DNA of 64,000 nucleotides from Aequorivita capsosiphonis DSM 23843 (lineage in GTDB: Bacteria > Bacteroidota > Bacteroidia > Flavobacteriales > Flavobacteriaceae): assembly GCF_000429125.1 (NCBI RefSeq), contig NZ_AUBG01000012.1, positions 157,702 through 221,701 on the forward strand, given 5' to 3'. The first letter of the stretch is position 1. Every line of letters starts with the position of its first letter. Under the pieces are notes generated by a model that did not search any database, was not told where the DNA came from, and was given only the letters and a program-made list of their open reading frames with translations. Shown in pieces: positions 17,207 through 24,960 of this stretch. The position numbers and the translations under genes are program-made.

Positions 17207-18064
17207 ATGAAAAAAATATTTCTTTTCCTTTTCACCTTAGTATTAATTAGTTGTTCGTCTGATGATTCGCCCAGTGAAGAGCAATCTGGCGATGAAGATT
17301 TACATATTTCCAAATTAACGGAAATAAGCAATGACCGTGTATCTATAAGATATTATAATGAAGATGGGACTATTATAAAGGAACTAGGTATGAATGTTGG
17401 AGACAACGAGGATGACAGGTTCTACACGCGGTATGAGTACGACAATCAACAAAATTTAAAGAGTCTTAAATTTTATTCCGCAAATGATGAATTTATTAGA
17501 GACTACCGTACTTATGAATATGATAGTAGCAACAGGCTAATAAAGCTAATAGATTTTGGAGATGGAGCTCACGATCCTTATATTACGAGCTTCGTTTATA
17601 GTAACAATAGAGTAGATTTTGAAGAAACGATAACTGAAAAAGTTGGTTCAATTTTATTTGACATAAACGGTAGAATTACTGAAACAAGACATCAGTCAAG
17701 TCCATCTGGTTTAACGATACATTTCATAAGCTACAATTCAGACAATCAAGTAACTGAAATAAGCCAGCCAAGCGGAACATCATACACTTTTGAAACTAAC
17801 ACTACCACAAACCCTTTGTTTCAGTTTTTCATTAGTAAGCCTATGCAGTATATGCTTACCGAACATTATTTATATGATATCGATTTCACATTTGACACAT
17901 CATACTCCGTAAATAATGTCACTAAATTTATTGAAAGTCAAAATAATTTTCCAGTGGGCACGGAGGAAACTACTTTTCAATTTAACAACAATAATTATCC
18001 TATTAGCTCAACTACAATTAGAGTTAATGGTTCAATCATAGAAAGGACATTTGAATATTATTAA
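17207..18064 (+). CDS. Lipoprotein with YD-repeat-like sequence
   Basis: 285 aa starting 11 nt after miaB. Lipoprotein signal MKKIFLFLFTLVLISC (Cys16) followed by the acidic linker SSDDSPSEEQSGDED typical of surface-exposed Bacteroidetes lipoproteins. The mature part has repeats of about 20 residues of the form YEYDNQQNLKSL / YEYDSSNRLIKL, the Y-x-YD-x-N-R-L pattern of RHS/YD-type beta strands. Function unknown. It interrupts the miaB to sigma-54 regulator order that I expect in related genomes and is AT-rich, so it may be an accessory insertion. Confidence 0.75.
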   Translation: MKKIFLFLFTLVLISCSSDDSPSEEQSGDEDLHISKLTEISNDRVSIRYYNEDGTIIKELGMNVGDNEDDRFYTRYEYDNQQNLKSLKFYSANDEFIRDYRTYEYDSSNRLIKLIDFGDGAHDPYITSFVYSNNRVDFEETITEKVGSILFDINGRITETRHQSSPSGLTIHFISYNSDNQVTEISQPSGTSYTFETNTTTNPLFQFFISKPMQYMLTEHYLYDIDFTFDTSYSVNNVTKFIESQNNFPVGTEETTFQFNNNNYPISSTTIRVNGSIIERTFEYY

Positions 18065-18070
18065 TCACAC

Positions 18071-18099
18071 AAATTCCCCCTTTGGGGGTTAGGTGGCTT
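18071..18099 (+). repeat. C5-TTT-G5 intergenic element
   Basis: The spacer contains CCCCCTTTGGGGG followed by ttaggtggc, a GC-rich palindrome in otherwise AT-rich DNA. Related elements lie at 20048-20094 and 41337-41391. It ends directly at the ATG of the sigma-54 regulator, so aggtgg may serve as its ribosome site. Confidence 0.5.
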
Positions 18100-19401
18100 A
18101 TGGAAAACATACAAGCAACAAAACAACGTTTCGGAATTATAGGTAACGACCCAAAACTAAACCGGGCCGTGGAAAAAGCAATACAGGTAGCTCCTACTGA
18201 TATTTCGGTACTGGTTACAGGTGAAAGCGGCGTGGGAAAGGAAAGTATCCCAAAAATTATCCATTCGCTTTCACACAGAAAACATGCAAAATATATAGCT
18301 GTAAACTGTGGGGCAATTCCTGAAGGAACTATCGACAGTGAATTATTCGGTCACGAAAAAGGTTCGTTTACAGGGGCCACAGCAGCCCGAAACGGGTATT
18401 TTGAAGTGGCTGATGGCGGAACCATCTTCCTTGATGAAGTTGGAGAACTACCACTGCCAACGCAAGTACGCTTACTTCGCGTCCTGGAAAATGGAGAATT
18501 CTTAAAAGTAGGATCCTCCCAAACCCAAAAAACCGATGTACGCATTGTGGCTGCCACCAATGTGAAAATGGTGGATGCTATTGAAAAAGGAAAATTCCGC
18601 GAAGATCTTTATTACAGGTTGAGTACAGTGGAAATAAATCTTCCTCCGCTGCGCGAAAGAAAGGAAGACATACACCTACTTTTCAGGAAATTTGCGGCAG
18701 ATTTCGCGCAGAAATACAAAATGCCAACCATCCGTTTAGATGACCGCGCCATAGATTTATTACTTAAATATCGATGGAGCGGAAACATCCGTCAGTTGCG
18801 CAATGTAGCAGAGCAGATTTCGGTTTTGGAGCAGACTCGTGAAATTACGTATGAAACTTTAAAACATTATCTGCCAGACATGGGCAGTAACCTTCCGGCA
18901 ATTGTAAATCAAAAGAAAGCCGAAAGCGATTTCAGTAGTGAACGCGAAATTCTTTATAAAGTGCTTTTCGACATGAAACGGGATGTAAACGATCTTAAAA
19001 AACTAACTTTGGAATTAATGAAGACGGGCAATGCAGCCAAGGTGAAAGAAGAGCAATCCTCACTGATAGATAAAATATATTCTGAAGAAACTGAAGCGGA
19101 AGAAGAACTGGCTTCCATAATTGAAGAAGAGAACAACGGTGACGATAACGACGTAGAAGTTTTTAGCATTCCCGAACACTCTTCGGAATCCTACGGCTCC
19201 GTTCAGGAACCCAAAAGAAAAGACAAATATGAATATGCAGAGGATATTGAGGAAGAAGAAAATCTTTCGCTTCAGCAAAAAGAATTGGAGCTAATCAAAA
19301 AATCCTTGGAGAAATACAGCGGAAAGCGTAAGGATGCTGCCGATGAATTAGGCATTTCTGAACGAACGCTTTATAGAAAGATTAAACAGTATGACCTTTA
19401 G
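18100..19401 (+). CDS. Sigma-54 enhancer-binding protein (AAA+, Fis-type HTH)
   Basis: 433 aa from ATG 18100; an upstream TTG at 18082 lies inside a repeat and is less likely. The protein starts directly with the AAA+ domain: Walker A GESGVGKE (41-48), the sigma-54 contact loop as GSFTGA (88-93, canonical GAFTGA), Walker B GGTIFLDE (106-113), and an arginine-finger region near LPPLRERKEDI. A Glu-rich linker (about 320-390) leads to a C-terminal Fis-like HTH (GKRKDAADELGISERTLYRKI). No receiver, GAF or PAS domain precedes the AAA+ core, so control must come from its level, a partner or the acidic linker. It activates sigma-54 promoters; one candidate is at groES 4.6 kb downstream (inference). 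Confidence 0.95.
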   Translation: MENIQATKQRFGIIGNDPKLNRAVEKAIQVAPTDISVLVTGESGVGKESIPKIIHSLSHRKHAKYIAVNCGAIPEGTIDSELFGHEKGSFTGATAARNGYFEVADGGTIFLDEVGELPLPTQVRLLRVLENGEFLKVGSSQTQKTDVRIVAATNVKMVDAIEKGKFREDLYYRLSTVEINLPPLRERKEDIHLLFRKFAADFAQKYKMPTIRLDDRAIDLLLKYRWSGNIRQLRNVAEQISVLEQTREITYETLKHYLPDMGSNLPAIVNQKKAESDFSSEREILYKVLFDMKRDVNDLKKLTLELMKTGNAAKVKEEQSSLIDKIYSEETEAEEELASIIEEENNGDDNDVEVFSIPEHSSESYGSVQEPKRKDKYEYAEDIEEEENLSLQQKELELIKKSLEKYSGKRKDAADELGISERTLYRKIKQYDL

Positions 19402-19478
19402 TAGTCGGTAGTCAGTAGTCAGTAGTCAGTAGTCAAAAGTCAATAGTCAATAGTCAATAGTCAATAGTCAATAGTCAA
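19402..19478 (+). repeat. Heptamer tandem repeat TAGTCAG/TAGTCAA
   Basis: About ten near-tandem copies of a 7-bp unit, first TAGTCAG then TAGTCAA, fill the gap between the sigma-54 regulator stop and the A-run before lptE. The unit shift from G to A at the last base happens once, as in repeats grown by slippage from two types. A related run AGTGGTC x3 lies at 55188-55212. Confidence 0.9.
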
Positions 19479-19498
19479 AAAAAAACATATAGTTTTAG

Positions 19499-20011
19499 AT
19501 GTCAAAAATAGTTTCAATTTTATTTTTTATAAGCCTCGCATTTTCTTTTCAGAGTTGCGGGCCCTATTCATTTACGGGAGCGGATATAAATTACAGCACC
19601 ACCAAAACGGTGCAGGTAAAATATTTTCAAAATAATGCACCCATTGTAGAACCAGGAATCGGACGCGATCTCACACAGAAATTACAGGATTTACTCCTTA
19701 ATCAAACAAGTTTAGACCTTGTTAACAGCGGAGGCGATTTGGTGTATGAAGGTGAAATAACACAATTTTATATTTCACCAATCACGGCAACTTCTAACAG
19801 TACCGCGGCGCAAAACAGGCTCACCATATCGGTAGCAGTTCGATTTTTTAACACCAAAGACCCACTGAAGGATTTTGAGCAACCCTTTAGCTTTTACTAT
19901 GACTACGACGGACAAACCCAGCTAACCGGATCAAAACTGGACGCTGCAGTGGATATTGTGTTTGAGCGAATAACACAGGATATTTTTAACAAATCGCTTG
20001 CGAATTGGTAG
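19499..20011 (+). CDS. lptE: LPS-assembly lipoprotein LptE family
   Basis: 170 aa. The lipoprotein signal ends at Cys20 (ISLAFSFQSC), followed by GPYSFTGADI. Conserved LptE features are the early GYSFTGA-like motif, the 'N.AP.VEPGIG.DLTQKLQDLLLNQTSL' block, and the GDLVYEGEITQFYISP strand. LptE helps LptD insert lipopolysaccharide into the outer leaflet of the outer membrane. It follows the sigma-54 regulator after a 97-nt repeat-bearing spacer, an arrangement I recognise as common in flavobacteria. Confidence 0.88.
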   Translation: MSKIVSILFFISLAFSFQSCGPYSFTGADINYSTTKTVQVKYFQNNAPIVEPGIGRDLTQKLQDLLLNQTSLDLVNSGGDLVYEGEITQFYISPITATSNSTAAQNRLTISVAVRFFNTKDPLKDFEQPFSFYYDYDGQTQLTGSKLDAAVDIVFERITQDIFNKSLANW

Positions 20012-20047
20012 CATTTTTTAATTAACCTAGCTTAAAGAGAAAAAGAT

Positions 20048-20094
20048 CCCAGCCCAAAGAGAGCGAATTGCAGACTCCCCTTTAGGGGCTGGGG
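20048..20094 (+). repeat. Inverted GC-rich intergenic element
   Basis: CCCAGCCC (20048-20055) pairs with GGGCTGGG (20086-20093), with an inner CCCCTTTAGGGG palindrome (20077-20088). The core resembles the C5-TTT-G5 element at 18071. The following 30 nt contain three copies of acattgaa-like sequence that run into the next gene's start. Confidence 0.5.
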
Positions 20095-20122
20095 TAAATT
20101 ACAAAACATTGAAAATCAAACA

Positions 20123-21121
20123 TTGAACATTGAAAACTACACATATCTTTTAGCAAATCCACAGAAAATAACTTCTGGGGACTTATCGACGTTGGAATCT
20201 ATCATTCAAAAATATCCTTATTTCCAGAGCGCGAGGGCATTGCAACTAAAAGGCTTGAAGAATGAGAATAGTTTTTTATATAATGACGCCTTAAAGCTAG
20301 CCGCCGCGCATACAACAGACCGGGATATTCTTTTTGAATACATCACTTCAGACCGATTTATACAAAACGAAATTTCGCAAAATATACTCCAGCACGATTC
20401 ATCTGTGAATGAAATAAATGTAGTTTCCGAAGATATTTCTGAACAAGTTAGTGCAGCAAATGATCAAGCCGAAATGAAAAAGGCCGAGGATATCTTGAAT
20501 CCAGGGCTTTTCCAAAGAAAAATTCAATCTATTACTGATCTAGTTGAAAAGAAAGAGGAGGAACCAGCGGAACTTCTACAAGTAGATAAACCTTTGGAGT
20601 TCACAAAAAGCGACACCCATTCATTTTCTGAATGGTTAAAGTTGACAAAAGCCAAACCCATTGCGCGTATAGAAGACACAGCAGCATTGGATTTCGAAAA
20701 TACAGAAGAAGCAAATTTATCCCAAGAGAACTCGAAGCAGGACCTGTCCTCCGAAACGTTAGCGGAGAAGGACTTGTCCACCGAAGCTTCAGCGAAGGAG
20801 GAAGCTTCAGCGAAGGAGGAAAAAGAGCGGAAATCGAAACTTATTGACAGGTTTATCCAAGAGCGACCTAAAATAATTCCTACAGAATCACCCGTGAAGA
20901 CTGTTAAAAAGGATGATTCCACAAATATAGCCGCAGCTTTCGCACAAAGCTCAGAGTCGCTGATGACGGAGACTTTGGCTAAAGTTTATTTACAACAAAA
21001 GAACTATAAGAAGGCAATTCAAGCATATAAAATATTAATTTTGAAAAATCCCGAAAAAAGTGGTTTCTTTGCAGACCAAATTCGAGCAATAGAAAAATTG
21101 ATTAATTCAGAACAATCATGA
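20123..21121 (+). CDS. Conserved Bacteroidetes protein with C-terminal TPR-like segment
   Basis: 332 aa. The first 80 residues (NYTYLLANPQKITSGDLSTLESIIQKYPYFQSARALQLKGLK) and the last 60 (ETLAKVYLQQKNYKKAIQAYKILILKNPEKSGFFADQI) are conserved-looking; the latter is a TPR-like helix pair. Between them is an acidic, low-complexity linker. The start is TTG at 20123, inside an attgaacattgaaaa repeat; no nearby ATG exists in frame. The linker holds a 30-bp in-frame tandem repeat at 20741-20818 encoding DLSSETLAEK/DLSTEASAKE/EASAKE. The stop overlaps the secG start (ATGA), so the two are coupled. Function unknown. Confidence 0.8.
   Translation: MNIENYTYLLANPQKITSGDLSTLESIIQKYPYFQSARALQLKGLKNENSFLYNDALKLAAAHTTDRDILFEYITSDRFIQNEISQNILQHDSSVNEINVVSEDISEQVSAANDQAEMKKAEDILNPGLFQRKIQSITDLVEKKEEEPAELLQVDKPLEFTKSDTHSFSEWLKLTKAKPIARIEDTAALDFENTEEANLSQENSKQDLSSETLAEKDLSTEASAKEEASAKEEKERKSKLIDRFIQERPKIIPTESPVKTVKKDDSTNIAAAFAQSSESLMTETLAKVYLQQKNYKKAIQAYKILILKNPEKSGFFADQIRAIEKLINSEQS
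20741..20818 (+). repeat. In-frame 30-bp tandem repeat inside a gene
   Basis: Two 30-bp units (20741-20770 and 20771-20800) differ at about seven positions, and an 18-bp partial third copy follows (20801-20818). Each unit contains a GAAGCTTC-like palindromic core with flanking CCTCC/GGAGG-type arms. Being a multiple of three, the repeat leaves the host frame open. Confidence 0.8.
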
Positions 21122-21465
21122 GTACGTTTACAATATTTTTAGTTTTAATAATGATAGTGGCCTTTTTGTTGGTCGTAGTGATAATGGTTCAAAACCCAAA
21201 AGGCGGTGGACTTTCTTCGTCGTTTGGCGGTGGTGGTGGTGCACAGATTGGTGGCGTGCAGAAAACGAGTGACTTTTTAGATAAAAGTACTTGGACCCTT
21301 GCAACCATTATGTTAGTGTTGATTATGTTTTCCAATGTTTTTGTTATGGGAAATAGCACGATGCGTTCTAAAACATTTGACGAAAATGCAATTCAGAATA
21401 CCATTCCTGCGGTTCCTACAACTACAGATACTCCAGCACAACCAACAACGGATAATCAAGAATAA
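21118..21465 (+). CDS. secG: Preprotein translocase subunit SecG
   Basis: 115 aa with two transmembrane helices (about 3-23 and 57-78), the QNPKGGGLSSSFGGGGG loop and the FLDKSTW motif that define SecG. It stabilises SecYEG during protein export across the inner membrane. The C-terminal tail is Pro/Thr-rich (TTTDTPAQPTTDNQE), as in other Bacteroidetes SecG. It overlaps the upstream gene by 4 nt (ATGA) and is followed by a strong terminator. Confidence 0.95.
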   Translation: MSTFTIFLVLIMIVAFLLVVVIMVQNPKGGGLSSSFGGGGGAQIGGVQKTSDFLDKSTWTLATIMLVLIMFSNVFVMGNSTMRSKTFDENAIQNTIPAVPTTTDTPAQPTTDNQE

Positions 21466-21486
21466 CATTCTTTTATAAAATATTTG

Positions 21487-21523
21487 AAGCACCATTCCTC
21501 TTATTGAAGAATGGTGCTTTTTT
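21487..21523 (+). terminator. Rho-independent terminator after secG
   Basis: AAGCACCATTC (21487-21497) pairs perfectly with GAATGGTGCTT (21509-21519) around an 11-nt loop and is followed by a T run to 21523. It ends the miaB-lptE-secG transcript. Confidence 0.9.
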
Positions 21524-21578
21524 CATGTACAATATCCTGAAGATGATTTTATTTTATGATTTACTCATATTATAATAT

Positions 21579-21740
21579 TTAAAGAAAATTGCTGTCTGCC
21601 ACCTTGCTTTTGTCCAGCCCGCTTAGGGTGGTATTGATCTGCGTGGCAAAAGTAGTGTTGACGGTTTGGGCCGTTAGGTAGAAAAACGAGCCAAGACATA
21701 GTAACAGTAAAGCTACCGTCTTTTTTAATTGTAGGTCCAT
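21579..21740 (-). pseudogene. Truncated secreted protein remnant (53 aa)
   Basis: A minus-strand frame from ATG 21740 to TAA 21579 encodes a signal peptide (LKKTVALLLLCLGSFFYLTAQ) followed by TVNTTFATQINTTLSGLDKS and then stops seven residues later. To my recollection, QTVNTTF...GLDK-KVPHG is the start of much larger secreted flavobacterial proteins. Here the frame ends where 'PHG' would be expected, so I read it as the surviving 5' end of a deleted gene. A small secreted peptide is the alternative. No ribosome site can decide this. Confidence 0.5.
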
Positions 21741-21778
21741 AGATAAAGATTTAGGGTTAATATAATTTAATTATTGTT

Positions 21779-22342
21779 TCATTCTGTAAATCTCATATCA
21801 AAACGACCATCACGTATTTCGTGTACAACGCCCGCACTATCTTTCACATCAAACCAAAAAGTACCAGACACGATATGATTGTCAAAATCAAGTTTGGTTA
21901 TTGTTAACTCTCCGGAGTGGACAAGGCTTGTATAAGAAAAATTAAGGTTATAAAAATAAGAACCATATGCATTTTCATCTATATTTTCCAAGAGATTATA
22001 GGTTTCATTTTGTTGTATCTCCTTTCTTTTTGTATTAAGAGAAATTCTTATTATATTATTATTAGAATCTCTTTTGCTACCTTGTAAAGAAAGATAATAA
22101 CCACTATTTACATATTGATAAACACAATCCATCTTATTAGGTATATTACCTGGTAAATACACCTCCCCATCCAGCAAACAGCCAAAAGTACCAGCTCCCG
22201 TTTGGGTAGCAGGAGGCAGTTGGTCCACGGGTTCTGTGGGTGGGTCATCATCGTCATTTTGCCAACAGGAAATAGTGGTGGCCAGAAAAATGAGCAGGAT
22301 GTATTTTGGCAGCATAATTAGTTTAGAAAAGTTGTTTTTCAT
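21779..22342 (-). CDS. Lipoprotein, DUF6252-like
   Basis: 187 aa with a lipoprotein signal ending at Cys26 (FLATTISC) and the acidic tether WQNDDDDPPTEP. The mature part opens with the TFGCLLDGEVYLP motif and has regular beta strands (NIIRISLNTK, VSGTFWFDV, HEIRDGRFDMRF), resembling the DUF6252 lipoproteins of flavobacteria. A second Met at residue 10 is an equally good start. Function unknown. It stands alone between secG and groES among gene fragments. Confidence 0.7.
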   Translation of the reverse strand: MKNNFSKLIMLPKYILLIFLATTISCWQNDDDDPPTEPVDQLPPATQTGAGTFGCLLDGEVYLPGNIPNKMDCVYQYVNSGYYLSLQGSKRDSNNNIIRISLNTKRKEIQQNETYNLLENIDENAYGSYFYNLNFSYTSLVHSGELTITKLDFDNHIVSGTFWFDVKDSAGVVHEIRDGRFDMRFTE

Positions 22343-22647
22343 ATTGGGGCAATTTATGGGTTAACTATTGGATTATAAATGTAGTAAAAAAAGACTAAAA
22401 AGTATAGTTTAAAGCATACCCAATTGCTTTGGAGCGACAACGGTCGTGTTTTCGGTTTTATTTATCGTAAAAATACCCCAGCCTTAGCATCCATTCTTAA
22501 GGAAAAATATTTAAAACCCTTACTGAAATTATATCGGCTCTGTTGGATGTAGTTCGGAAGCTACTAGATCATGTAGTTTTTTCGTAATTCAAAAAGTATT
22601 ATTTCCATAAATATTAGGTTGTTTCTGACAAGCTGGCATTTTTATTT
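22343..22647. other. Spacer with possible beta-barrel gene remnant
   Basis: No intact gene. On the minus strand, frames at 22395-22480 end in SKAIGYALNYTF-stop, which looks like the closing beta strand of an outer-membrane barrel protein, but in-frame stops lie a few codons upstream. I read this as possible debris of a decayed gene; it may also be chance. Confidence 0.25.
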
Positions 22648-22666
22648 TATAAACTGTCAGTTTATA
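22648..22666 (+). promoter_or_regulatory. Perfect palindrome TATAAACTG-T-CAGTTTATA upstream of groES
   Basis: A 9+1+9 bp perfect inverted repeat ends 6 bp before the -24 GG of the groES sigma-54 promoter. A further CTGACA half-site is at 22625-22630. Likely a regulator binding site. Confidence 0.7.
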
Positions 22667-22670
22667 GGCA

Positions 22671-22686
22671 GTGGCACAATTTCTGC
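22671..22686 (+). promoter_or_regulatory. Sigma-54 (-24/-12) promoter of groES-groEL
   Basis: The sequence gtGGCACaatttctGC has GG at 22673-22674 and GC at 22685-22686 with exactly 10 nt between, and the GGCAC block of the TGGCAC-N5-TTGC consensus. It would start RNA near 22698, giving a leader of about 70 nt. No CIRCE element is present. Confidence 0.7.
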
Positions 22687-22727
22687 CCATTAGCAATCCG
22701 AACATTTGAACATAAGTTTAACAATAG

Positions 22728-22747
22728 ATTCCCGCCTGCGCGGGAAT
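22728..22747 (+). repeat. ATTCCCGC hairpin in groES leader
   Basis: ATTCCCGC (22728-22735) pairs with GCGGGAAT (22740-22747) across a CTGC loop, 20 bp before the groES ATG. It resembles a dispersed flavobacterial hairpin; a sister ATTCCTG/CAGGAAT copy is at 27919-27938. Lying in the leader, it could affect translation. Confidence 0.6.
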
Positions 22748-22767
22748 TACAAAAATAAAATTTTACT

Positions 22768-23043
22768 ATGGCATTAAAAATTCAACCGCTTGCAGACCGT
22801 GTATTGGTGCAGCCAGAAGAAGCAGAAACTAAGACTGCATCTGGTCTTTATATTCCAGATTCCGCAAAAGAAAAACCACAGCAAGGTAAAGTAATGGCTG
22901 TTGGTAAAGGAAAGGAAGACTACAAAATGACCGTAAAAGTTGGTGACACCGTTCTTTACGGAAAGTACTCCGGTAGCGAATTAAAGCTTGACGGGAAAGA
23001 CTACCTCATTATGCGCGAAGATGATATTCTCGCCATCATTTAA
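22768..23043 (+). CDS. groES: Co-chaperonin GroES
   Basis: 91 aa GroES. Conserved segments are [24 protein letters not shown] with the mobile loop (about 16-32), [22 protein letters not shown] and the closing [13 protein letters not shown]. It caps the GroEL ring and co-folds cytosolic proteins. groEL follows after 143 nt. Expression seems to be driven by a sigma-54 promoter with an adjacent palindrome rather than by HrcA/CIRCE. Confidence 0.98.
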   Translation: MALKIQPLADRVLVQPEEAETKTASGLYIPDSAKEKPQQGKVMAVGKGKEDYKMTVKVGDTVLYGKYSGSELKLDGKDYLIMREDDILAII

Positions 23044-23186
23044 ATTCCAAACCCCAAACACCACATTCCAAAGTTGGAATTTGGAATTTGTTTTTTGGAA
23101 TTTCTTCAATAGTCAAAAAGTTTAAAATTTATAAATATTAACCTGAAGATTCCCAGGTTCAAAAGGGAGTCACAAAATAAAAATTT

Positions 23187-24824
23187 ATGGCAAAAGATAT
23201 AAAATTTGATGTAGAAGCCCGCGATGCAATTAAACGTGGCGTTGATGCATTGGCAAACGCAGTAAAAGTAACATTGGGGCCAAGAGGTCGTAACGTTATT
23301 ATAAGTAAATCATTTGGTGCACCTCAAGTAACTAAAGATGGGGTGACCGTTGCAAAAGAAATTGAACTTGAAGATGCGCTGGAAAACATGGGTGCTCAGA
23401 TGGTAAAAGAAGTTGCTTCAAAAACCAACGATCTTGCTGGTGATGGAACAACTACCGCTACCGTTCTTGCTCAAGCAATTGTAAAAGAAGGCCTTAAAAA
23501 CGTTGCAGCCGGTGCAAATCCAATGGAGCTGAAAAAAGGTATAGACAAAGCTGTTGCAGCAATTGTAGCAGACCTTGAAAAGCAAACTACAACAGTTGGA
23601 AACTCTTCTGAAATGATAAAGCAAGTTGCTTCCATTTCATCAAACAACGACGAACTGATTGGGGAGTTAATTGCTAAGGCTTTCGGAAAAGTTGGAAAAG
23701 AAGGTGTAATAACCGTTGAAGAATCAAAAGGAACTGAAACTTATGTTGATGTTGTTGAGGGAATGCAGTTTGACCGTGGATACCTTTCTCCTTACTTCGT
23801 AACCGACTCTGAAAAAATGCAAACTGAATTGGAAAACCCAATGATTTTGCTTTACGATAAGAAAATCTCTTCAATGAAAGATTTGCTTCCAGTACTTGAG
23901 CCAGTGGCCCAAGCAGGAAAATCTCTTTTAATCATTGCCGAAGATGTTGACGGCGAGGCATTGGCTACTTTGGTAGTTAATAAACTTCGTGGATCATTAA
24001 AAATTGCTGCTGTAAAAGCTCCTGGTTTTGGTGACAGAAGAAAAGCAATGCTGGAAGACATTGCAATCTTGACAGGTGGAACCGTAATTTCTGAAGAGCG
24101 TGGCTTTACCTTGGAAAACACAACTATTGATATGTTGGGTTCTGCGGAAACCGTTACAATCGATAAGGACAATACAACTATCGTAAACGGTGCAGGAGAA
24201 AGTGATAACATCAAAGCTCGCGTAAACCAAATCAAAGCTCAGATTGAAACTACAACTAGCGATTACGACAAAGAAAAATTGCAAGAGCGTTTAGCTAAAT
24301 TGGCTGGCGGTGTTGCCGTTCTTTACGTAGGTGCAGCTTCTGAAATTGAAATGAAAGAGAAGAAAGACCGTGTGGACGATGCCCTTCACGCAACCCGTGC
24401 GGCTGTAGAAGAAGGAATCGTTGCTGGTGGTGGTGTAGCTTTTGTTCGTGCTATTGCAGTACTTAAAAAGCTTACTACTGAAACTTTAGATGAAACAACA
24501 GGAGTTCAAATTGTGGCTCGCGCCATTGAGTCTCCACTTCGTACTATTGTTGAAAACGCAGGTGGCGAAGGCTCTGTAGTTATTAATAAGGTTTTGGAAG
24601 GCAAGAAAAACTTCGGTTACGATGCTAAAACAGAAACCTATGTTGATATGCTAAAAGCTGGAATCATCGATCCTAAAAAAGTAACTCGTATTGCACTTGA
24701 AAATGCGGCGTCAGTTGCTGGAATGATCCTTACCACTGAATGTGCTTTGGTTGACATCAAAGAAGACAGTGCCGGTGGCGGAATGCCAGGTGGTATGGGT
24801 GGTGGAATGCCAGGAATGATGTAG
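23187..24824 (+). CDS. groEL: Chaperonin GroEL
   Basis: 545 aa Hsp60. Visible signatures are [15 protein letters not shown] near the ATP site, [18 protein letters not shown] (phosphate-binding GDGTTT), the chaperonin block [15 protein letters not shown], and the C-terminal tail [15 protein letters not shown]. It forms the double-ring folding chamber with GroES. The gap to groES contains a ggaatttggaattt-type simple repeat. Downstream are a 20-bp palindrome and a strong terminator. Confidence 0.99.
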   Translation: MAKDIKFDVEARDAIKRGVDALANAVKVTLGPRGRNVIISKSFGAPQVTKDGVTVAKEIELEDALENMGAQMVKEVASKTNDLAGDGTTTATVLAQAIVKEGLKNVAAGANPMELKKGIDKAVAAIVADLEKQTTTVGNSSEMIKQVASISSNNDELIGELIAKAFGKVGKEGVITVEESKGTETYVDVVEGMQFDRGYLSPYFVTDSEKMQTELENPMILLYDKKISSMKDLLPVLEPVAQAGKSLLIIAEDVDGEALATLVVNKLRGSLKIAAVKAPGFGDRRKAMLEDIAILTGGTVISEERGFTLENTTIDMLGSAETVTIDKDNTTIVNGAGESDNIKARVNQIKAQIETTTSDYDKEKLQERLAKLAGGVAVLYVGAASEIEMKEKKDRVDDALHATRAAVEEGIVAGGGVAFVRAIAVLKKLTTETLDETTGVQIVARAIESPLRTIVENAGGEGSVVINKVLEGKKNFGYDAKTETYVDMLKAGIIDPKKVTRIALENAASVAGMILTTECALVDIKEDSAGGGMPGGMGGGMPGMM

Positions 24825-24834
24825 TATATCGTTG

Positions 24835-24854
24835 AGACAAGGCATGCCTTGTCT
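24835..24854. repeat. Perfect 20-bp palindrome after groEL
   Basis: AGACAAGGCATGCCTTGTCT is a perfect palindrome 11 bp after the groEL stop. It may be a transcription-end hairpin or a dispersed intergenic element; it has no T run of its own. Confidence 0.7.
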
Positions 24855-24871
24855 GTACGCAGTAAATTAGT

Positions 24872-24908
24872 AAAAACCCAAAGGTCTTCGAGACCTTTGG
24901 GTTTTTTT
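24872..24908 (+). terminator. Terminator of groES-groEL
   Basis: AACCCAAAGGTCT (24875-24887) pairs with AGACCTTTGGGTT (24891-24903) over a TCG loop and ends in a T run to 24908. Flanking A and T runs make it work in either direction. Confidence 0.92.
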
Positions 24909-24960
24909 ATAATTGAAACAACTTCAAAATCACTTGCTTTATCGCTCGATCGGGCAAAAC

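Noticed and set aside
19402..19478. CRISPR-like array
   Set aside because: Units are 7 bp with no spacers and no cas genes in the window; it is a simple tandem repeat.
22343..22767. HrcA/CIRCE control of groES
   Set aside because: No TTAGCACTC-N9-GAGTGCTAA element; the palindrome present has a different sequence and a -24/-12 site lies beside it.
23852..24235. Minus-strand 127-codon frame inside groEL
   Set aside because: Shadow of a strongly biased gene; no start region and no recognisable protein.
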